Assembly (NCBI GenBank): GCA_039815465.1
Contig: JBCBZG010000022.1
Span: 5,357 to 69,356, forward strand
Origin: Shimia_B sp039815465
GTDB taxonomy: Bacteria; Pseudomonadota; Alphaproteobacteria; Rhodobacterales; Rhodobacteraceae
DNA length: 64,000 nt
Direction: 5' to 3'
The notes below the pieces were generated by a model, which saw nothing but the letters and a program-made list of their open reading frames with translations, ran no database searches and was not told the origin of the DNA. How positions within the stretch are numbered: the first letter of the stretch is position 1; each line of letters opens with the position of its first letter. A program made the translations under genes and the position numbers. Positions 27,033-34,749 of this stretch are shown one piece after another.

Positions 27033-28553
27033 TCATACGACTTCGACCGTCTGCATCATGCCCAGGTCTTCGTGCCGCAAGATGTGGCAGTGGATGACGA
27101 ATTTGCCTGTGAACGTCTCGAACCGCGTTTTGTATGTCACCGACCCATCAGCGCCGTTCTGGCGGTAGGGAAGGCCAATCGTGTCTTGCCACCTGCGTAG
27201 AGGGTCGTCTTCGCTCAGCTTTTCGCCGTTGATATGCGTGACGAAGAACGGATTGACGTGGATGTGGAAGGCGTGAACGCCCCCCGTCGAATTGGTCACG
27301 GTCCACTCTTCGGAGGTCCCGCGCTCCATGACGTGGGTAATTTCTCCGTCGTAAGGGCTGCCATCCACTGTGAAGCCCGGCGTGAAGTCCACTATACGCT
27401 TGGGCAGGTCTTCGTCGCCAAATGGCTTCAGGCCCGGGCCGGGCAATTTATCATCGTCAGACCAAAGAGCGCCGACAGGCTCGCCTTCAATCGAGATGTT
27501 GAGCGTCGCAGCCTCTGTATTCGTCCCGAACGCCAAGAGGTCGGTCAATCCGGTGGTAATCCCAACGGGCACGAGCCCAGGGCGCGCATCGACCGGCACG
27601 CGAACCATCAAATCCATTCGGTTGCCCGGTGCCAAGGCTGCCGGGTTGCGCCAGGGTTCGGAATTGTCGGACGGGTCCACCGGTATGCGACGTGGTAATG
27701 TCAGCCCGTCGAAGGCGATCTGAAACATCTCCAGATCGGGCACGTTCGTGGCGAAGTAAGCGAAGGAGTTACCCGCTGCCTGGGCATTGATGATGCGCCA
27801 CCTTTGAACCTCGCCCGGACGCATGCGCAGGGTTGGGTTCGCCTCGCCACCACCGCCTGGGTCCACCAGCACAACGCCCTGGTTCATGATCATCAGGATG
27901 CGTTCTGGAGCCTCGGCGATGTAGCTGGGCATAGACCCTGGCCGGTCAGGGATGATCAAAGGCCCCGCCAGCCCGGCACCGACTTGCTGGAACGTCGAGC
28001 CGTGTTTGTGTGCGTGATACCAGAATGTGCCAGTTGGGTGGGTGTCACCGATCTCGAACCGGAACGTATTCTTATGCCACCTGAAGTGCGTCGCCACCTC
28101 GGCCCCGCAGATTTCCTCGCAAGGCACGATTTGTCCTTCGGGCACGACACTCACAAACACATTGTCGGCGTCGTAGGTGGCGGTGCTGTCCGTTGTGGGG
28201 GACACGTGTAGGCCATGGGTATGAAGGTTCGTCGTGTTGCGCCCGTGGAAGCTGTTCACATCGTTGGTGCAATCATCATGAAGCGGCGGAAGCGCGTTCA
28301 CCAACTCGATATCCAACGTGCCGCCAGGCTCTAGCGTCAATGTCGGACCTGGTGATTTCCCGTTATAGGCTGGTTGGCCGTTCACTTCTGATACTGTCAG
28401 CGTCACCGGCCCAGATTGCGCAAGTGCCTTCGATGCCACCCACGTCGCGCCTGCGCCCAGGGCCAAAGCACTGCCCCCCAGTTTCAGGGCCCGGCGACGG
28501 GTCAATTTAGGCCGAAGATCGATAGGCGATGGATGGGTCGAATTACTCGGCAA
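27033..28553 (-). CDS. Secreted multicopper oxidase
   Basis: The protein has about 506 residues, with a twin-arginine signal (LTRRRALKLGG, residues 18-28) and cleavage near SKALA. Copper ligands are clear: NLHTHGLHV and TFWYHAHKHGS (T2/T3), AFHIHVNPF and VIHCHILRHEDLGMM (T1/T3, with a Met axial position). It oxidises phenols or metal ions with reduction of oxygen to water. The frame starts with TTG at 28553, supported by GGGAG 7 bases upstream inside the end of the preceding gene. It is the last gene of a MarR-controlled unit. The substrate is not predictable. Confidence 0.92.
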   Translation of the reverse strand: MPSNSTHPSPIDLRPKLTRRRALKLGGSALALGAGATWVASKALAQSGPVTLTVSEVNGQPAYNGKSPGPTLTLEPGGTLDIELVNALPPLHDDCTNDVNSFHGRNTTNLHTHGLHVSPTTDSTATYDADNVFVSVVPEGQIVPCEEICGAEVATHFRWHKNTFRFEIGDTHPTGTFWYHAHKHGSTFQQVGAGLAGPLIIPDRPGSMPSYIAEAPERILMIMNQGVVLVDPGGGGEANPTLRMRPGEVQRWRIINAQAAGNSFAYFATNVPDLEMFQIAFDGLTLPRRIPVDPSDNSEPWRNPAALAPGNRMDLMVRVPVDARPGLVPVGITTGLTDLLAFGTNTEAATLNISIEGEPVGALWSDDDKLPGPGLKPFGDEDLPKRIVDFTPGFTVDGSPYDGEITHVMERGTSEEWTVTNSTGGVHAFHIHVNPFFVTHINGEKLSEDDPLRRWQDTIGLPYRQNGADGSVTYKTRFETFTGKFVIHCHILRHEDLGMMQTVEVV

Positions 28554-29064
28554 TGATCCACTCCCGAAGTTCAGCAGGTGTGTTCGCGCAGGATGTCAAA
28601 AGCAGATCACGGGACATGAAGGGGCCCGCAGAACGGCTTTGCTCCCCCACGCTGACGCACAAGGCGTCCTGCCCCATGGGCGAGAACGACTGATCCGCCC
28701 GCGCATAGACAAAAATCTGTTCTTCGGCACCCCCGTCACATTCGACAAGGCCGAATGTTGTGGTGCCATCCGGGTCCAACGTCATGCAAAACTCTGGGTA
28801 GGCGACAGACCGGATATGCCCGGTTTCCGACATAAACGAGAACTGAACATCGCCGCCTCTGGGTTTGCAGGAATGGGCCTGCAATCGTTCCGCAAAGTTG
28901 CGGCCAAGCGTGTCGACGCACCACCCAAGCTGGTCGCGCTCATCAAGGTTGTCGGCGAGGTAAATGACCGGGGTGGGGGTCCGAATGTCCGGTGGCCCGG
29001 CCAGCACCTGCGTTAGCGCAACGGCGGCGAGCAGCAGCCCGCCTGAGACAGCTCGATTGATCAC
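28543..29064 (-). CDS. Secreted lectin-like (beta-trefoil) protein
   Basis: The protein has 173 residues, with a signal peptide (about 1-22, ending VLAG). The mature part shows a repeated pattern of cysteines and short hydrophobic motifs: LGWCVDTLGRN, AHSC, EFCMTLDPDG, LVECDGG then EQIFVYA, ALCVSVG, LLLTSC. This resembles ricin-type beta-trefoil domains with disulphide-linked repeats. It starts inside the end of the MarR gene (4-base overlap) and its end overlaps the oxidase start by 11 bases. A role in binding a polymer or assisting the oxidase is a guess from the operon. Confidence 0.6.
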   Translation of the reverse strand: MINRAVSGGLLLAAVALTQVLAGPPDIRTPTPVIYLADNLDERDQLGWCVDTLGRNFAERLQAHSCKPRGGDVQFSFMSETGHIRSVAYPEFCMTLDPDGTTTFGLVECDGGAEEQIFVYARADQSFSPMGQDALCVSVGEQSRSAGPFMSRDLLLTSCANTPAELREWIIAE

Positions 29065-29570
29065 CTCGGCTCTCCTTCAACGGCATGGGGGCGCAGGTCT
29101 TCCAAAAGTTCAGCCAGGTCCTTGCGAGGCCGCCCTTTGCCTGGAACAGACCCCCCAAGTGCAGTCTTCAATTCGTGTGTCAGGGCATGAAGTTGGTCCG
29201 CTTTTTCCTGCCCGATGGCTGTGGCGATCATGTCCTCTACATCACGCCAAACACTGCGCACCTCATCCAGCATCGCTGTTCCCTTTGGGGTGAGCCCAAC
29301 AAGATCACCGCGCCTGTCTTTCGGATTCTTATGGCGCACGATGAGGTCGAGGTTCTCCAGACGATCAGTCATCGTGCTCATGCTTCCGGCGGTCACATCC
29401 ATGGCATCGGCAAGATCAATCTGAGACGCCGCCCCAAGCCGGTGCAACACGTTAAGAACCCGTGCCTGGCGCGGACGAATGCCAAGTGATGACAGCAACG
29501 TGCCGACCCGCTTCTCCACCAAGTCAGCACTGTGAAGGAGAGCATGAAGCTTTACCGGTTCGCGGCGCAT
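29061..29570 (-). CDS. MarR-family transcriptional regulator
   Basis: The protein has 169 residues. The winged helix is shown by RQARVLNVLHRLGAASQIDL, VTAGSMSTMTDRLENLDLIV and the wing KNPKDRRGDLVGLTPKG. The helical ends form the dimer. A perfect inverted repeat sits just upstream, which suggests autorepression and control of the downstream lectin-like protein and multicopper oxidase. MarR proteins are usually released by phenolic compounds or oxidants, consistent with a laccase-like enzyme in the same operon. Confidence 0.92.
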   Translation of the reverse strand: MRREPVKLHALLHSADLVEKRVGTLLSSLGIRPRQARVLNVLHRLGAASQIDLADAMDVTAGSMSTMTDRLENLDLIVRHKNPKDRRGDLVGLTPKGTAMLDEVRSVWRDVEDMIATAIGQEKADQLHALTHELKTALGGSVPGKGRPRKDLAELLEDLRPHAVEGEPR

Positions 29571-29582
29571 GTAGATTGTCCA

Positions 29583-29602
29583 TTACTTTGGATACAAAGT
29601 AA
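29583..29602. promoter_or_regulatory. MarR-type operator TTACTTTG-N4-CAAAGTAA
   Basis: Perfect 8-bp inverted repeat TTACTTTG (29583-29590) and CAAAGTAA (29595-29602) with spacer GATA, 12 bases upstream of the marR-family start. Its size and position fit autoregulation. No gene is seen between 29603 and 29778. Confidence 0.75.
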
Positions 29603-29778
29603 ATTGCTTGGGCACAGAGATGCAAGCACCGACTAGCCTGCTGTGGCGCTACCCACATCGCCAACTGTCGCGTGAGGTATCAGAGTCAGCATTTACTTCT
29701 GATAGGACCGCGACTTCAAACTCATGGTTCTACGCTCATCCGGACAAGAACCCCGGACCTGGAAACAACCTTGCCCGG

Positions 29779-30822
29779 CTATTCAGAATTTGCTGCCGTT
29801 GGACGGTCCACGGCTCCCAAGAACATATCGGCAATTTGGTGACCGGCACCCTCTACCAAAGTCCGCGCTATGGGTGGCATTTCCTTGATGGCTCTGCCCA
29901 CGTCATCCATGGCGATCCGGTTTGGCACGTCCTGAGGATCGAGGCGGATTAGGTTTGGTCGTCCTATCATGAGTCCAGTCTGGCCGATGGCGTTGTGGGA
30001 CTGAGCGCGCATCGCTGATGAGACAAAGTGCTTTGCCCAAATCAAACTACCACCAACCCGATGCCACCAACGCATCCTGTAGGCCTCTTGCCCACACCCC
30101 AGGCTAAGCACCCTGATTTGGGTCCTGTCGATGTCGTAACAGGTCAATGCATCAACCACGCCGATCATGGCGGGGTTGTTTGCCCAAATCCCACCATCCG
30201 CAAACACATAGCCATTCCTCTTGACCGCTGCGAAGAACGTGGGTGCCGCCGCCGTAGACAACCCAACGTCCACTAGCCGCTCAAACTGGTCCTTCTTGTA
30301 ATCCGGATGATGCGGCGTCTTGAACACATAGGGTTCACCATATCGACCATCGAAAGACGGGATGCAGAGTGGCATCACAGAGGAACCGAAGAGCCCGTCA
30401 CCGAATTCTCGACGAAGTTCATTCTCAAGGTTGCCGCGTTTGTATGGTGTGAAAAACATTCCAGCCCAACTACGGAACCAGCGCATTATGCGATTTCCGG
30501 GGAAGATCATTCGACCTCGCTCGATATAGAGCCTGGAGATTTCCTGAGCCGATTTTCCTTGGCCCAATCCCAACGCGATGATTCCACCGGTTGATGTTCC
30601 GACGATCATGTCGAAGTGCTTCCCGATGGGTTCGCCATCCAGGAAACGCTTTTCAACCTCGGCCAAGATCATGCAGGGCAAGATTCCGAGTATGCCGCCT
30701 CCATCGATTGAGAGAATTTTGAAGGGCTTGTCCGAGGGCCACGGCTGGACAGGGCGGAGTGTTTGCCTTGTCCCATCCGAACGGCGCGGAACCGTGTGGT
30801 CATAGTTTTCATCACGCGGCAT
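29779..30822 (-). CDS. Patatin-like phospholipase, CBASS effector (CapV-like)
   Basis: The protein has about 347 residues. The oxyanion loop GGGILG (41-46), nucleophile elbow GTSTGG (Ser77) and catalytic DGG (209-211) define a patatin lipase. In CBASS such enzymes are switched on by a cyclic nucleotide and destroy the inner membrane of an infected cell. The start MPRDENYDH is chosen because AAAGGTGA lies just before it; a longer frame begins 15 codons earlier. It overlaps the E2-like gene by 11 bases and is the last gene of the operon. No transmembrane helix is present. Confidence 0.9.
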   Translation of the reverse strand: MPRDENYDHTVPRRSDGTRQTLRPVQPWPSDKPFKILSIDGGGILGILPCMILAEVEKRFLDGEPIGKHFDMIVGTSTGGIIALGLGQGKSAQEISRLYIERGRMIFPGNRIMRWFRSWAGMFFTPYKRGNLENELRREFGDGLFGSSVMPLCIPSFDGRYGEPYVFKTPHHPDYKKDQFERLVDVGLSTAAAPTFFAAVKRNGYVFADGGIWANNPAMIGVVDALTCYDIDRTQIRVLSLGCGQEAYRMRWWHRVGGSLIWAKHFVSSAMRAQSHNAIGQTGLMIGRPNLIRLDPQDVPNRIAMDDVGRAIKEMPPIARTLVEGAGHQIADMFLGAVDRPTAANSE

Positions 30823-31300
30823 TTTGTTCACCTTTCTCGGTTCCAGACTCGTCATGGCGGCCACCACCGACCCATCGCCCGGTGGCTTCCCAAAACTCGT
30901 AGGCAGCGAGCCATCGAGAGGCCCAGCCGACGGTGGTTCTGCTGATGAGCATTGTGTGATCCCACTCCCGTGCCGCTGGATCGAAGAGGCACAGTGGTGA
31001 AAGTCGTAAGTCGGGCGCTTCGAAATAAACGTGCGGCAGAGGCGCTTCCTCTTCGGCGTCCCAGTTCAGGACCAAAGACGGGCGCAAAACCCTCACAACC
31101 GGCATCAACCTGAACATCTGTCGCTGGCCAGGAAGCGGGGTGCCATACTCGATGCTCAAGCGGAAAGGCCGCTCTAGACCCTTCAAGTCACCGAACCAGA
31201 TCACGGATTGGGGAGCCAGTCCAAGCGATGGTTCAAATTGAGGCCAATCTCGGCGCATGGCCTCGACCTGGGCGATCAGCGATTTTGCTTTCGGTGCCAT
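30812..31300 (-). CDS. E2-like protein of type II-short CBASS
   Basis: The protein has 162 residues. The C-terminal half carries the conserved pattern of prokaryotic E2-like CBASS proteins: PHVYFEAP (His90), SPLCLFDP with the presumed catalytic Cys104, EWDHTMLISRTTVGWASRWL and YEFWEATGRWVGGG. Such proteins act on the C-terminus of the CD-NTase and prime it for signalling. There is no E1 or JAB peptidase next to it, the short form of type II. The gene overlaps the CD-NTase gene by 25 bases and the phospholipase by 11. The identification is by motif recall, not by search. Confidence 0.78.
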   Translation of the reverse strand: MAPKAKSLIAQVEAMRRDWPQFEPSLGLAPQSVIWFGDLKGLERPFRLSIEYGTPLPGQRQMFRLMPVVRVLRPSLVLNWDAEEEAPLPHVYFEAPDLRLSPLCLFDPAAREWDHTMLISRTTVGWASRWLAAYEFWEATGRWVGGGRHDESGTEKGEQNAA

Positions 31301-32481
31301 TTGGTGCCGTAGAATGTGTTTTGCGGTGTCTTGGGCTGGGGCTTTGCAACGGCTGGAGCGCCCAAGACCCCGCCGCCAGCGCCAAGCAGGTGTGCCCCAG
31401 TTCGGATAGCAGCGCCGCGTTCTTCCATGATTTCATCGAAGACCTCCTTGCCAAGGTCTTCCCCGAACATCGCTTTCAGGGCATCTCGTCGGTCTTTCAT
31501 CGAGCGGCGGTCATCCATAAGCACAGCCAACTGGTGCAAGAAGAGCTTCATGTCTTGGATCAGGATGTCTTGGGCCGCCGGGCTTTCTGGCCATCGATCC
31601 GTGAATACATCGCCTTCACAACACGGGTTCTCGACGTGGATAAGACGCCCAACGCTCTTTGCACGTTCAAGCCGGTTCAGGATGTGCTCAGCGATGATCC
31701 TCAGGTTCTGGCCGATGGTTCGCCCTGCTTCAGCCACCTCAAGGCTGAGACAGCTATACATCACCGATGCAGGCAAGCGGCGGTCTCGTTTTCCCCACCT
31801 GATGTTGCGGTTCCGTTTTAGAAGCTGGAGCGCAACAGTTACTGCCGACTTGCCTCCCACAACCGTTGAATGGGCGGGAACCGGTTCTGAGTCAGCATCC
31901 TTCATCAAGACACGATAGTCGGCATCCCTGGCCAAAACCTGCCGCGAGTATCGGTCTTGGAAGAGCTTATCGACCGGACACCGCTCATTGTATACTTGGA
32001 CAAAGGAATAACTGTTCGAAAGGACCCGCTTGTCCATAGAGCGCGGCTCTTCAGGCTTCGAATGGAAGATGTAGCTTCGACGTGGATCGCCGGGATCAAT
32101 CAGTTCTGACGGTGAAAGATCAAGGTGCATGCCATCCGAGTAATGGACTGTGACGCATCGCGTTTGCCTTTCGGTCATCTTGTAATAGCGCGAACCCGGT
32201 TCGCCCGTCATAGCGACGTAGAGTAGGTTCAGGGCATCAAAGGGCGTCAGACCCTGATCCAAGAGTTCGACGATGATGTCGATATCAAACCCCTCAAACC
32301 GAAACTTCGCACGGATCGTGGCTCCGATGGCGACCGAGCCCTGTTGGTAGAAGAGACGGACTCTGCCCTTGAGAGGGCTTCCATCACGCTCCAGGTGCTT
32401 TTCAATCGCCTCTTTTCTCTCTCGCAGTAGCGCGTGTTTGCTGGGTGGAAGTTCAATCTTGATTGCGACGGCGGTGAGCAT
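31276..32481 (-). CDS. CD-NTase (cyclic oligonucleotide synthase of CBASS)
   Basis: The protein has 401 residues from the ATG at 32481. The nucleotidyltransferase active site is YQQGSVAIGATI (Gly48-Ser49), FDIDIIVEL (Asp66, Asp68) and the third acid HLDLSP (Asp121). It would make a cyclic di- or trinucleotide that activates the patatin enzyme. The same frame continues upstream for 18 codons to an ATG at 32535 with a good ribosome-binding site but is broken by TGA at codon 12. The C-terminus contains NTFYG but continues with TKWHRKQNR. The clade is not certain. Confidence 0.88.
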   Translation of the reverse strand: MLTAVAIKIELPPSKHALLRERKEAIEKHLERDGSPLKGRVRLFYQQGSVAIGATIRAKFRFEGFDIDIIVELLDQGLTPFDALNLLYVAMTGEPGSRYYKMTERQTRCVTVHYSDGMHLDLSPSELIDPGDPRRSYIFHSKPEEPRSMDKRVLSNSYSFVQVYNERCPVDKLFQDRYSRQVLARDADYRVLMKDADSEPVPAHSTVVGGKSAVTVALQLLKRNRNIRWGKRDRRLPASVMYSCLSLEVAEAGRTIGQNLRIIAEHILNRLERAKSVGRLIHVENPCCEGDVFTDRWPESPAAQDILIQDMKLFLHQLAVLMDDRRSMKDRRDALKAMFGEDLGKEVFDEIMEERGAAIRTGAHLLGAGGGVLGAPAVAKPQPKTPQNTFYGTKWHRKQNR

Positions 32482-32499
32482 CTGCTCACCAATGCTGTC

Positions 32500-32535
32500 T
32501 CAGGGGCCGGTGTTGATACCTAGCTGCTTGTTCAT
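32500..32535 (-). CDS. Eleven-codon frame upstream of, and in frame with, the CD-NTase
   Basis: ATG at 32535 is preceded by AGGA at a 7-base spacing and encodes MNKQLGINTGP before TGA (32500-32502). Past the stop the frame reads DSIGEQ straight into the annotated CD-NTase start. Two readings are possible: a short leader peptide with re-initiation at 32481, or a nonsense change (for example TGG to TGA) in a longer native N-terminus. A sequencing error cannot be excluded. Confidence 0.5.
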   Translation of the reverse strand: MNKQLGINTGP

Positions 32536-32593
32536 GCTCGATTCCTCGCTCTGCCGGTCGCCGCAGTTGACCTGCGAGCCCCAGCGTGATTCA

Positions 32594-32649
32594 AGTGTTT
32601 CACAGACTGGTATAGCGCAGCGTCACAGTTAAAGAAACACTAATCACAG
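32594..32649. promoter_or_regulatory. Divergent CBASS operator region
   Basis: Between the CD-NTase and the HTH gene lies an 8-bp perfect inverted repeat AGTGTTTC (32594-32601) and GAAACACT (32634-32641). TCACAG occurs three times (starting near 32600, 32623 and 32644). These are candidate sites for the divergent HTH regulator. Confidence 0.5.
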
Positions 32650-32676
32650 TTTGCGCACCACAAACTAGGAGGGTCG

Positions 32677-32994
32677 ATGAATATCAAAGAGTTAGCGCCC
32701 CTTGTCCTTCGAAGACGGGGTAACATGGGTGTCAGGGCCGCCGCTCAAGAGATCGGGATTAGCCCAACTACACTAACCAGAATCGAAAAGGGACACGTCC
32801 CAGACGTAGCCACCCTTGACAAGCTAAGCGCCTGGCTCGGCGAAGAGGCGACCAAGTTCACCGGTGTTGGTGATTTGCAGATTGCCTTCAAGAACCGGAA
32901 AGCGGTTCCCCAACAGACAGCCCACGCGCTCGCCGAATTAATAACGAAAGCCGCCCAACAATTCGAAGAAGAGGTGGAGGCGAGAGGTCACTAG
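32677..32994 (+). CDS. HTH regulator of the CBASS operon (CapH-like)
   Basis: The protein has 105 residues. XRE-type helix-turn-helix at about 15-50 (GVRAAAQEIGISPTTLTRIE), then a helical C-terminal half (QTAHALAELITKAAQQFEEE). AGGAGGG precedes the ATG. It is divergent from the CD-NTase operon and shares one base (TAGTG) with an ImmA/IrrE-type protease gene. HTH plus metalloprotease pairs (CapH/CapP) repress CBASS operons and release them when the protease cuts the repressor, typically after DNA damage. The match is by architecture and position. Confidence 0.8.
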   Translation: MNIKELAPLVLRRRGNMGVRAAAQEIGISPTTLTRIEKGHVPDVATLDKLSAWLGEEATKFTGVGDLQIAFKNRKAVPQQTAHALAELITKAAQQFEEEVEARGH

Positions 32995-33566
32995 TGCCGT
33001 TCAAACGTGGGTTCAAATCTCAATGCGAGCGGAGATCAGTGGAGCTTCGCAAAAGACTGGGCATTCCAGAACACGGTCCACTTCTGGCCGACCAGTTGGC
33101 CGAGGAGTTAGGTGTCACCGTATGGTCCGTGGACCAGGTGGCCGGGATGTCGAGCACTTCCTTGCAGGTCTTGGAAGATCAACAAGACGACTCTTGGCTC
33201 GCACTAACCATGCGTATCGGGCCGAAGCACTTGGTGATCCACAAAACGGTTTCGAGCGAAGGTCACAGAAACAGCATCGTTATGCATGAACTGTCGCACA
33301 TAATCCTCGGCCATCAACTGGCCGAGGCGTGCATGCTAGAGGACGGCTCCTTGGTTCCCGGAAACTTCGATCAGGATCAGGAATATGAAGCCGATTGGCT
33401 AGCTGGCACGCTGCTCTTGCCACGGCCCTCTGTGGTCTCGATCCGACGCCGCAGACTGCCCAATGCAGTAGCGTGCCAAGAGTATTCGGTGACCCAAGAC
33501 ATGCTGAATTGGCGGGTTAAAATGACAGGCGTTGATAGGCAGTTCTCAAGGAGACGAGCCTGTTAG
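32994..33566 (+). CDS. ImmA/IrrE-family metallopeptidase (CapP-like)
   Basis: The protein has 190 residues from a GTG that shares one base with the stop of the HTH gene. The zinc motif is HELSH (His98, Glu99, His102) followed by the third-ligand region QEYEADWLAGTLLLP (about 129-143). Members cleave a partner HTH repressor. Next to a CD-NTase operon it is expected to inactivate the CapH-like protein and raise CBASS expression. The C-terminal 45 residues are basic and may bind DNA or the partner. The gene ends 60 bases before the right attachment site. Confidence 0.85.
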   Translation: MPFKRGFKSQCERRSVELRKRLGIPEHGPLLADQLAEELGVTVWSVDQVAGMSSTSLQVLEDQQDDSWLALTMRIGPKHLVIHKTVSSEGHRNSIVMHELSHIILGHQLAEACMLEDGSLVPGNFDQDQEYEADWLAGTLLLPRPSVVSIRRRRLPNAVACQEYSVTQDMLNWRVKMTGVDRQFSRRRAC

Positions 33567-33625
33567 AGATAAGGAATGTTCTTACACAACAATACTAAAA
33601 GAAGTTCGCTCTCGGTGCCTAGGGG

Positions 33626-33637
33626 CTCCCGCAACCA
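33626..33637 (+). repeat. attR: orphan copy of the tRNA-fMet 3' end
   Basis: CTCCCGCAACCA, identical to the last 12 bases of the tRNA gene at 2479-2490. It marks the right limit of the island and is followed by what is probably the original terminator of the tRNA gene. Confidence 0.8.
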
Positions 33638-33644
33638 ACACCAG

Positions 33645-33670
33645 AAAGCCCGGGCAGTGCCCGGGCTTTT
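33645..33670 (+). terminator. Intrinsic terminator after attR
   Basis: AAAGCCCGGG (33645-33654) pairs with CCCGGGCTTT (33660-33669) around CAGTG and ends in T residues. It has no gene of its own on this strand other than the tRNA fragment, so it is most simply the ancestral tRNA-fMet terminator displaced 31 kb by the integration. It may also end the leftward dioxygenase transcript. Confidence 0.8.
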
Positions 33671-33690
33671 GGCATTCGGGGCATTGGCCG

Positions 33691-34749
33691 CTAATCCAGC
33701 GGCGCGCTCAGCACCGTGTGCTTGGTGATAATCCCACCGCGATTGCCCACCTCAATGGACCCGTATCGCTGCTTGAACACCTCCGGCAGCGGCCGGTCTC
33801 CCTCGGGCGACAGCCACAGTCGCATTAGGTGGCGGCGTTTGTCCCGCTCCGGCCAATCCAGAAACCCCGTCCGGTCATGCAGCTGCGCGTGGTTGTAGAC
33901 GAACTGCATATCCCCAGGCTCAAGCTGCATGGAAAAGCAAAGCTCCGGGTCATTTGCCAACGCGTCAAACAGATCGAGCGCCTCCACATGCGCCTGCGTC
34001 AGCCGCATCGCGCCGGGAAAGCGCTGGGCACTGTCGATATACTGCCGCTGGTAGAACACCGTCAAAAAGCCTTCGTGCCAGCTAAAGACCGGGATCGTCA
34101 TATAGGGCTCCATCCCCTCCGGCACTTCGCCTCGGCGGTCCGTGGCGATGGGGTCGAAAAGGAGCGCCAGCAGATCAGGCCGCGCCTCCCGCATCCGGTT
34201 ATAGATACTCTCCGCACTGACCAGCAGCGACTTGCCGCCTTCCTTGGCCTCCCGAATGCAAAGAAGGCCCACCACATCTGCGCTGTCTGTGTGGAAGGTC
34301 TGGCGCTGGTTGGTCTGGTAAATCCGGCTGTTTGGGTCGTCTGGATCGGCCCCGATATCCCGCACATGGCCCAGAATATGCCCCTGCGCATTCTGCGACC
34401 GCGCCGACCCGATATGCGCGCCAATCCCGCAGAAAATCGTGGCCGCAAACTCCTGCGAATACGCCGCGATGGGCAGCCCGCGCATCACCTCGACACCCAC
34501 ACCGCGCAAGAGCTTCTCCTTCAACGCCGCCACATGAGCCCCGAAATGGGGCAGGGGGAAGTCCGCCTTCGTGATCTCCCCCACATCGCGGCCAAGGTTC
34601 AGGAAGTGCCGCGCCGCCGCCTCCAGATCCGCGATGTCCTCCGCCGTCAGGTGATACAGCCACCGCTCTGGCGCTGCGGCCATATCCCGCCCCAGCCACG
34701 CGGCAGGGCCGTCAAGAGCCTCCGGCAGATCGCCTAGATCCACACTCAC
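33691..34749 (-). CDS. TauD/TfdA-family Fe(II)/2-oxoglutarate dioxygenase
   Basis: The protein has 352 residues. The iron triad is visible as FHTDSADVVG (HxD) and NHAQLHDRTGF (distal His), with the 2-oxoglutarate-binding arginine in HLMRLWLS. LVSAESIYNRMREARPDLL is typical of the gamma-butyrobetaine/TauD group. It overlaps the DMGDH-like gene by 4 bases, so both act on the same substrate family, probably an N-methylated amine or betaine. The exact substrate cannot be read. It is the first chromosomal gene beyond the island. Confidence 0.9.
   Translation of the reverse strand: MSVDLGDLPEALDGPAAWLGRDMAAAPERWLYHLTAEDIADLEAAARHFLNLGRDVGEITKADFPLPHFGAHVAALKEKLLRGVGVEVMRGLPIAAYSQEFAATIFCGIGAHIGSARSQNAQGHILGHVRDIGADPDDPNSRIYQTNQRQTFHTDSADVVGLLCIREAKEGGKSLLVSAESIYNRMREARPDLLALLFDPIATDRRGEVPEGMEPYMTIPVFSWHEGFLTVFYQRQYIDSAQRFPGAMRLTQAHVEALDLFDALANDPELCFSMQLEPGDMQFVYNHAQLHDRTGFLDWPERDKRRHLMRLWLSPEGDRPLPEVFKQRYGSIEVGNRGGIITKHTVLSAPLD

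Noticed and set aside
29608..29952. Plus-strand frame upstream of and over the patatin gene end
   Set aside because: No ribosome-binding site, and half of it is antisense to a clear phospholipase gene.
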